The notes beneath the pieces are model-generated. The model made no database searches. It was not told the DNA's origin and worked only from the letters and a program-made list of their open reading frames with translations. The position numbers and the translations under genes were made by a program. A stretch of 10,283 bases of DNA from an uncultured Rickettsiales bacterium (GTDB lineage: Bacteria; Pseudomonadota; Alphaproteobacteria; Rickettsiales; Deianiraeaceae), in contig CALCWF010000084.1 of assembly GCA_937906355.1 (NCBI GenBank), forward strand, positions 1 through 10,283, in the 5' to 3' direction. Positions 5,845 to 10,283 of this stretch are shown piece after piece (position 1 is the first letter of the stretch; each line of letters starts with the position of its first letter).

Positions 5845-6659
5845 TTAGTCTTTATTTGTCGTTTCGGTAGATGTGTTTGTCTTTGCTTCCTTTTCTATTT
5901 CTTTATTTCTAACAAAATAGCAGATTGTTGCAATTTGATTTATTACAAACATTGCTAAGTTTTCATCGTCCAATAATTTGTATCCTGTTCCTCCGTGAGC
6001 TGTCGAGCATTTATTTCTCAATTCTGCTATACCGTATAACGTATTTATCATATTGTCTATTATCTTACATTCAATATTTTCTTGTGTTTCTTTATTGTTC
6101 TTATTTGTGTTTTCTTTTATAAAAAAGGATTTAGCTTTCCCCCCTAAACCTTTACCTTCTATTTCAAAACCAAAACTTTTTGCTGTTTCACATAGAAACT
6201 CTTCACAGAAAGAACAGGCTTTTCCAACCGCTTCTGCCGATCCTTTTCCCGTTGATAATGCCTTTAAGGTGTCTTCTAATTTTCTATCTAATGACATTGT
6301 TTTTTCAATTTTAATTATCTTCGGAACAGTAAAGACGCAATCTGGCGTTGGTATTCCGAGGTCATGTGCTATTTGACATAGTTCCTTGTATGAAAATAGA
6401 TTTAAATAATTTGCAACGTTTGTTGCACAACTAAAACCAGTAGAACACACATAGATAAAAGATTCAATTTGCGGTTGTTTGTTAAACATCTTAAGCCACT
6501 CGTTTGCCCAGATAAAAAATCTTTCGTGTTCCTTTGTATATCCTCTTATGGCAGAATACTTCCCTTCGATCGGTCCGAATTTTTCGAATATTTTTTTTCT
6601 ATTTGTTTAATTAATTTTATTCTTTCAGAAGGCGATATAAATTCTTCTCTACCGGACAT
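5845..6659 (-). CDS. Abi_C / HEPN-like abortive-infection family protein, frame broken at an A8 tract
   Basis: The longest single frame (6489-5845) gives 214 residues. Its frame is open further upstream and encodes KFGPIEGKYSAIRGYTKEHE before EWLK and MFNK. It joins by a -1 shift at the A8 run (6598-6591) to an ATG at 6659 encoding MSGREEFISPSERIKLIKQI. Joined, the protein has 271 residues. The C-terminal third carries LYGIAELRNKCSTAHGGTG, with Arg158 and His165 of the 214-residue product in an R-N-x5-H arrangement. This fits the Abi_C signature and the HEPN RNase motif R-x4-6-H. Upstream GKGSAEAVGKACSFCEEFLC fits the family's helix after a linker. Family members are linked to phage defence, probably by RNA cleavage in the cytoplasm. 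The gene could be a recent pseudogene, a slippage-expressed gene, or a sequencing error at a homopolymer. It lies upstream of the capsid gene on the same strand. Confidence 0.65.
6591..6598 (-). other. A8 slippery tract (A AAA AAA) at the frame break
   Basis: On the coding strand the codons run GAA AAA AAA TAT, so the heptamer A AAA AAA sits in the zero frame exactly as in -1 ribosomal frameshift sites. A -1 slip gives AAA ATA TTC GAA and enters the long frame; one added A from RNA polymerase slippage gives the same result. Without slippage, translation from ATG 6659 ends at a TAA after 37 codons. Confidence 0.55.
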
Positions 6660-6792
6660 ATAGTTTTATATATAGTTTTAATTAAAGAATAACAAGTCTT
6701 TTAAGACATTTTTTTAATAACCGTGTTTGAGAATAAAATTGCAATTAATAACAAAATTTGAGATTGTTGTGCGAGTTTATTGCCATTAGTTG

Positions 6793-7575
6793 ATGACGAG
6801 ATATAAGGCTATAATTGAATACGACGGAACGAACTATTGCGGAATGCAGAAGCAGAAGGACTGCGAAAAGAAGACGATTCAGTCTGTGTTAGAGACTGCT
6901 ATTTCTAAGTTTGCAGACAGAGAGATAGAGATTGATTATAGTGGTAGGACGGATAGCGGAGTACATGCGTTAGGACAGGTTATACATTTTGATTTAGACG
7001 ACGACAGAGACGAGTATAAGGTTTTGCGTGGAATAAACTTTTATCTCGTCGACGAGGACGTTGTCGTGAAGGACGTCGAGAAGGTCGAACAGGATTTTCA
7101 TGCAAGATTTTCGGCGAAGAGTAGGGTATATATATATCGTGTTCTTAATTCAAGAGTTCAGTCGCCGTTGATGAGAAATAGAGTTTTTTACTATCCTTAT
7201 AGCGTTGATATAGATAGAATGATTGAGGCTACGAAGATACTTGTTGGAAAGAAAATGGACTTTTCGTCGTTTTGTAGCACAGAGAGCGTCAATGAAGCTA
7301 ATACTATGAAGACGATAAATAGAATAAATATTTACAGGCGATCGGACGGTGAAGATGTTGACGACTTGATTTGTAGCGATGAAATAATTTTTGAATTCGA
7401 GGCGAAGTCTTTTTTACATAATATGATACGTATAATGGTTGGCGTGCTATTGAACGTTGGCAGGAGCAAGATAGACGTTGACGATGTTGAGAAAATACTT
7501 TTACGAAAACGTAGACCAGATAATTGCGACACGGCACCGGCTTGTGGACTCTATTTTGCTAAGGTCAATTATTGA
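6793..7575 (+). CDS. truA: tRNA pseudouridine(38-40) synthase TruA
   Basis: A complete 260-residue TruA, cytoplasmic, which isomerises uridines 38-40 in the anticodon arm of tRNAs. The N-terminus IIEYDGTNYCGMQ (7-19) is the family's first strand. The catalytic loop YSGRTDSGVHALGQ (49-62) carries the nucleophile Asp54. HARFSAKSRVYIYRV holds the base-flipping Arg/Tyr block, FLHNMIRIMVGVLLNVG is the C-terminal domain signature, and CDTAPACGLYFAKVNY closes the protein. The start is taken as ATG 6793; a TTG directly before it (6790) would only add Met. No Shine-Dalgarno sequence is visible. It diverges from the Abi_C-like gene, and xth follows on the same strand 81 bp later, possibly co-transcribed. 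Confidence 0.97.
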   Translation: MTRYKAIIEYDGTNYCGMQKQKDCEKKTIQSVLETAISKFADREIEIDYSGRTDSGVHALGQVIHFDLDDDRDEYKVLRGINFYLVDEDVVVKDVEKVEQDFHARFSAKSRVYIYRVLNSRVQSPLMRNRVFYYPYSVDIDRMIEATKILVGKKMDFSSFCSTESVNEANTMKTINRINIYRRSDGEDVDDLICSDEIIFEFEAKSFLHNMIRIMVGVLLNVGRSKIDVDDVEKILLRKRRPDNCDTAPACGLYFAKVNY

Positions 7576-7656
7576 TACAGCTTGTGTATATATTACATTG
7601 CATTGATTAATTTACACTTTGATTTTTAGATTTAATGTATATTCTCCTTTGTAGAT

Positions 7657-8496
7657 ATGTCGAAAATTCGAATTGCAACATGGAACATTAATTCGATTAG
7701 AATTAGATTAGAGCTATTAGCTGAGGTGATTAGAAATAACAATATTGATATTATTTTATTGCAGGAAACGAAGTGCCAGGACAGAGAATTTCCGGTTTCT
7801 GCAATGACCTCCATGAAGATGAATAGTACGTTTGTCGGACAGAAGTCTTATAATGGAGTTGCGATTTTGTCGAAGCATCCATTAGACGTTGTAACGAAGG
7901 AACTTCCACTTTATTATTTTGAAAAGGAAGACGAAGAGGCTCGATATGTCGAGGCTATGGTTACATTCGAGAAAAAGATAATACGTGTTGCAAGTGTATA
8001 CGTTCCAATGGGAGGTAGCACGTTGGAAGCAGGTGAGAAATTAGAAGATAGCAAGAGGTTTAGATATAAACTTAATTTTTATAAGCGTTTACAAGCAAGA
8101 ATCTTGGAGTTAAAACAAGAGACGAACGATTTTCAAGACGAGTATATTGTGTTTGGCGGAGATTTGAATGTTGCGCAAGAGGAGATAGATTTATCGCATC
8201 CGAAAGAGAACGATGGAGGCGTTGGCTTTCATCCCCTTGAAAGGGAGGCGCTAAGAGAGATAAGAAAGTGTGGTTTAGAAGATTCTTTTAGAGCTAAGTT
8301 TCCGACGGCGAAGCAATATACGTGGTGGGATTATAGAACTAGAGCGTTTAGTAGAAATATTGGTTGGAGATTAGATTATTTACTGTCTTCTCCAAATGTT
8401 CTGAGCGGAATGAAGGAGTGCTTTGTTGATATGAAAACGCGGGCGAAGGAGAAAACTTCCGATCATGCTCCGAGTATAATTGAATTTGAAGTTTGA
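7657..8496 (+). CDS. xth: Exodeoxyribonuclease III (AP endonuclease, Xth family)
   Basis: A complete 279-residue enzyme of the EEP superfamily that cuts DNA 5' to abasic sites and trims 3' blocks in base-excision repair. All catalytic landmarks are present: Asn10 in ATWNINSIRIR, Glu37 in LLQETKC (metal ligand), Tyr115 in VASVYVPMGG, Asp169 and Asn171 in FGGDLNVA, the YTWWDYR block (221-227), Asp240 in RLDYLLSS, and Asp269/His270 in SDHAP. Length fits the bacterial ExoIII family (about 260-280). ATG 7657 is used; no Shine-Dalgarno sequence stands before it. It follows truA by 81 bp on the same strand and precedes tRNA-Val. Confidence 0.96.
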   Translation: MSKIRIATWNINSIRIRLELLAEVIRNNNIDIILLQETKCQDREFPVSAMTSMKMNSTFVGQKSYNGVAILSKHPLDVVTKELPLYYFEKEDEEARYVEAMVTFEKKIIRVASVYVPMGGSTLEAGEKLEDSKRFRYKLNFYKRLQARILELKQETNDFQDEYIVFGGDLNVAQEEIDLSHPKENDGGVGFHPLEREALREIRKCGLEDSFRAKFPTAKQYTWWDYRTRAFSRNIGWRLDYLLSSPNVLSGMKECFVDMKTRAKEKTSDHAPSIIEFEV

Positions 8497-8524
8497 TAGA
8501 TCTGTGAGAACGTAGCGTTAATAT

Positions 8525-8542
8525 AAAAAACTTGCAAATTAC
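8525..8542 (+). repeat. 18-bp direct repeat, copy 2 (upstream of tRNA-Val), possible promoter element
   Basis: Identical to 221-238 (six A then CTTGCAAATTAC) and on the same strand. It lies 69 bp before the tRNA gene, a fitting place for a -35 box in a tRNA promoter. A TATCTC (8560-8565) downstream is a weak -10 candidate at a longer than usual spacing. Perfect conservation over 18 bp in otherwise unrelated surroundings suggests a functional element. Confidence 0.45.
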
Positions 8543-8611
8543 AATGTTTTTTAAAGCAGTATCTCGTCTTTTGTCTTGATAATTCTTGTCTTACAGAAGA
8601 TTTACTAATTT

Positions 8612-8687
8612 GGATGGTTAGCTCAGTTGGTAGAGCATCACCTTGACGTGGTGAGGGTCACAGGTTCGAGCCCTGTACCATCCACCA
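8612..8687 (+). tRNA. tRNA-Val (anticodon GAC)
   Basis: A full cloverleaf can be folded by eye: acceptor GGATGGT/ACCATCC, D-arm GCTC-AGTTGGTA-GAGC, anticodon stem TCACC/GGTGA with loop TTGACGT (anticodon GAC), a 5-nt variable loop, and T-arm ACAGG-TTCGAGC-CCTGT. A discriminator A is followed by an encoded CCA, giving 76 nt. It reads GUC and, by wobble, GUU valine codons. It is a single gene, not part of a visible tRNA cluster. Confidence 0.97.
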
Positions 8688-8769
8688 TTTGCTCTTAACT
8701 GATTAAAATAAAGTTATACATTGATGTAGATATAAGTAAATATAAAGATAGATACAAAGTAATGATGGT

Positions 8770-8791
8770 GCGTTATCTTTTTACGCTTTTT
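8770..8791 (+). terminator. Weak terminator-like hairpin after tRNA-Val
   Basis: A 4-bp stem GCGT (8770-8773) / ACGC (8783-8786) is followed by five T. It could end the plus-strand tRNA transcript, but the stem is short and it abuts the mlaC stop codon on the other strand. Confidence 0.25.
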
Positions 8792-9440
8792 ATAACCTTA
8801 CGACAAAGTCTGCTTTTGATTTATTTATTTTATTTTGCTGTTTTAGATAGTCGATGACGCATGTTGCGTCTCCTCTGTGCTCTTCTATATAGCTTGTAAA
8901 TTGTGAACGATAAGACATAGCTAGATCTATGCCTTCTGCTACTATATTTAAAATCTTGCAGTTATTATTCTCGCAACGAACACGAAAGATAGCTTCATAT
9001 TTTTTACTATCTGGAGTAATTAAATTGACGGTTACGTTTTGATCTTTATCATTGATGACTTCTGTTTTTTTTTGAACGACGATTTTAATTCCAGAATCAC
9101 TGTCATAATTTAGCTTTGGTAACCATACGTATGCTAGAAATTCTGTATAAGCTTTTACGTATTCTTTTTGCTTCTCCGGCGTGAGAGTTAAATACGGACG
9201 CCCGATAGCCATCTTGGCGTTCCACTCGAAATTAATAGCTGACATATACTTATTTACGATAGTTTGACGTTTTTGGGTCATTGTTTTCTTTGTCCGCATG
9301 ACGTTCATGCCACTCTCTACGAGAGACAAGATGCGTTCGTAGTGTTGACTGCGTTGTCCCGCATTTGCGAGCTTATAGTTAAATATAGAGAATGATAGAA
9401 AAAAAAAGAAGTAAACAAAATATGTAATCTTTCTTATCAT
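8790..9440 (-). CDS. mlaC: MlaC/Ttg2D-family periplasmic phospholipid carrier
   Basis: A 216-residue exported protein. The N-terminus MIRKITYFVYFFFFLSFSIF...LANA is a signal peptide with a probable cut after LANA (about residue 27); the Phe run is encoded over a T9 homopolymer that keeps the frame. The mature part fits MlaC: AIGRPYLTLTPEKQKEYVKAYTEFLAYVW (78-106; family pattern alGr-wr-tpeqr-ef), a beta region with VTVNLITPDSKKYEAIFRV, then the hallmark ILNIVAEGIDLAMSYRSQF (163-181) and the terminal helices. MlaC moves phospholipids between the outer membrane and the MlaFEDB transporter. No mlaD, mlaE or mlaF is adjacent, so it is an orphan here, as is common in reduced genomes. No Shine-Dalgarno sequence precedes ATG 9440. 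Confidence 0.88.
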   Translation of the reverse strand: MIRKITYFVYFFFFLSFSIFNYKLANAGQRSQHYERILSLVESGMNVMRTKKTMTQKRQTIVNKYMSAINFEWNAKMAIGRPYLTLTPEKQKEYVKAYTEFLAYVWLPKLNYDSDSGIKIVVQKKTEVINDKDQNVTVNLITPDSKKYEAIFRVRCENNNCKILNIVAEGIDLAMSYRSQFTSYIEEHRGDATCVIDYLKQQNKINKSKADFVVRL

Positions 9441-9512
9441 AAGATGGTTTTATCACACGCGATATTGCTATAATCGATATAATTAAAATCAAATTAATAT
9501 TATTTAATATTT

Positions 9513-9533
9513 AGTCTCTCTTTGGGAGAGTCT
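9513..9533 (-). repeat. Imperfect hairpin between ABC permease and mlaC
   Basis: On the minus strand CTCTC-CCAAA-GAGAG forms a 5-bp stem, extended by G-C and A-T pairs past one A/A mismatch. It sits 32-52 bp after the permease stop codon and is followed by AT-rich sequence without a U-tract. It may be a weak terminator or attenuator between the two minus-strand genes. Confidence 0.35.
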
Positions 9534-9564
9534 TAGAGTGGTTTTAAGAGATACGATGCGGAAA

Positions 9565-10283
9565 TTAGTATTTGTATCTCTTCTCCCACCAGTTAGCGAA
9601 TAATTCGAGTAAGAAGGTCATTGTATAGTATGACAATCCGGCTACGATTAATGGAACGAAATATGAGTAATATTCTGCAATAACCATATTTGCACGTTTT
9701 GTGATTTCATATCCACCAAATACTGATATTATTGATGACTCTTTGATTAAAGATATGAATTCATTAATTAATGCCGGAAAGATGTTACGAATTACCTGTG
9801 GAGCTATAACGTCTTTTATCGTCTGAAAGTGCGATAGATTTAGGCTTTTGCACGCTTCGAATTGTTCTTTATCGATACCGCGAATTCCACTACGGATTAT
9901 TTCTGCTACATATGCTGATGAATTAATCGAAAATGTAATGACACCGGCTATAAAGACTGACAGATTTACGTTAAATATATGTGAGATGCCGAAATATACA
10001 AAACTTAGCTGTAAAAGCACCGGAGTTCCACGAATGATAGATATATAGAATTTTGCCATATGGTGCAAAACTCTCTTGCCAGAATAGGTCATTAATGTCA
10101 AAATTAGTGCCAATACGAGCCCAAATATTATTGAGCAGAATGCATATTTAATTGTTAGCGATGAACCTTTCACTATGAATTTTAGTGCATTATGATATTG
10201 CGAAGCTTTGATATCATTCGCAACTTCGTTTGCATATTCTGTCGTCCATTTATCTATTATTTTTTTGAGTGAACCGTCTTTTT
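9565..10283 (-). CDS. Amino-acid ABC transporter, fused substrate-binding domain and permease (5' partial)
   Basis: The frame is open to the right edge, giving 239 residues in the window with the N-terminus missing. The first residues, KDGSLKKIIDKWTTEYANEV, match the usual end of a periplasmic amino-acid-binding domain (DGT-xxKIYxKW). About 20 residues later a HisM/GlnP-type permease begins: SLTIKYAFCSIIFGLVLAL, FYISIIRGTPVLLQL, YVAEIIRSGIRGIDKEQFEAC, then an EAA loop (EACKSLNLSHFQTIKDVIAPQV, with Asn at the usual Gly) and FISLIKESSIISVFGGYEI, ending at TAA 9567-9565. It is thus a binding-protein/permease fusion for polar amino acid uptake across the inner membrane. The partner ATPase is not in the window. 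A GTG at 10173 could be mistaken for the start, but the upstream residues continue the binding domain. Confidence 0.9.
   Translation of the reverse strand, partial: KDGSLKKIIDKWTTEYANEVANDIKASQYHNALKFIVKGSSLTIKYAFCSIIFGLVLALILTLMTYSGKRVLHHMAKFYISIIRGTPVLLQLSFVYFGISHIFNVNLSVFIAGVITFSINSSAYVAEIIRSGIRGIDKEQFEACKSLNLSHFQTIKDVIAPQVIRNIFPALINEFISLIKESSIISVFGGYEITKRANMVIAEYYSYFVPLIVAGLSYYTMTFLLELFANWWEKRYKY

Noticed and set aside
5925..6376. Plus-strand ORFs opposite the Abi_C-like gene
   Set aside because: They are antisense shadows; the minus strand carries the recognisable R-N-x5-H motif and family pattern.
6469..6663. Plus-strand ORF of 64 codons across the frame break of the Abi_C-like gene
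   Set aside because: It is antisense to the two joined minus-strand frames and has no family features.
6695..6718. GTCT-TTTA-AGAC plus T-run as a terminator
   Set aside because: The stem is only 4-5 bp, and no plus-strand gene lies upstream that would need it.
6790..6792. TTG as the start codon of truA
   Set aside because: The ATG immediately after it is the natural start and matches the usual TruA N-terminus.
7304..7537. Minus-strand ORFs within truA
   Set aside because: They are antisense to conserved TruA motifs.
7632..7814. Minus-strand ORF over the start of xth
   Set aside because: It is antisense to the conserved ATWNINSIR and LLQETK blocks of exonuclease III.
10171..10173. GTG as the start codon of the ABC permease
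   Set aside because: The frame is open upstream to the window edge and encodes a recognisable binding-domain end, so the GTG is an internal Val.
1..10283. CRISPR array, insertion sequence, integrase or rRNA
   Set aside because: I found no regularly spaced repeats, no transposase or integrase motifs and no rRNA-like sequence.

Overview
The window looks like a chromosomal segment of a host-associated, AT-rich alphaproteobacterium, probably of the Rickettsiales/Holosporales type. This rests on low G+C with long A/T homopolymers, small scattered operons, an orphan complex-I/Mrp-type antiporter subunit, a MlaC lipid carrier, and a stand-alone capsid gene that resembles the gene transfer agent (GTA) capsid of alphaproteobacteria. 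The genus cannot be named from the sequence alone.

Layout. 1-156: remains or edge of a minus-strand gene with the only strong Shine-Dalgarno sequence in the window. 261-1559 (+): MFS transporter. 1849-3156 (+): N-terminally short MrpD/NuoM-like antiporter subunit, preceded by a TTGACA box between two similar palindromes. 3214-6659 (-): an accessory block with an unknown helical protein, a small membrane protein, an intact HK97-fold GTA-type major capsid protein with no other phage gene nearby, and an Abi_C/HEPN-like protein whose frame is broken at an A8 tract. This block also holds the most structured noncoding DNA: a candidate small RNA at about 3840-3960 and a large nested hairpin at 4421-4494 after the capsid gene. 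6793-7575 (+): truA. 7657-8496 (+): xth (exonuclease III). 8612-8687 (+): tRNA-Val(GAC). 8790-9440 (-): mlaC. 9565-10283 (-, 5' end outside the window): an amino-acid ABC permease fused to the end of a substrate-binding domain.

How the genes work together. The genes do not form one pathway. Housekeeping functions (tRNA pseudouridylation, base-excision repair, tRNA-Val) sit beside uptake and envelope functions (MFS, polar amino-acid ABC importer, MlaC) and an ion-translocating membrane subunit. The capsid/Abi_C block is the unusual part: a maintained GTA-type capsid gene next to an abortive-infection-like gene. Coding strands on + are G/T-rich and those on - are A/C-rich, which suggests that + is the leading replication strand. 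Almost no gene has a recognisable Shine-Dalgarno sequence, so leaderless or SD-independent initiation is likely.
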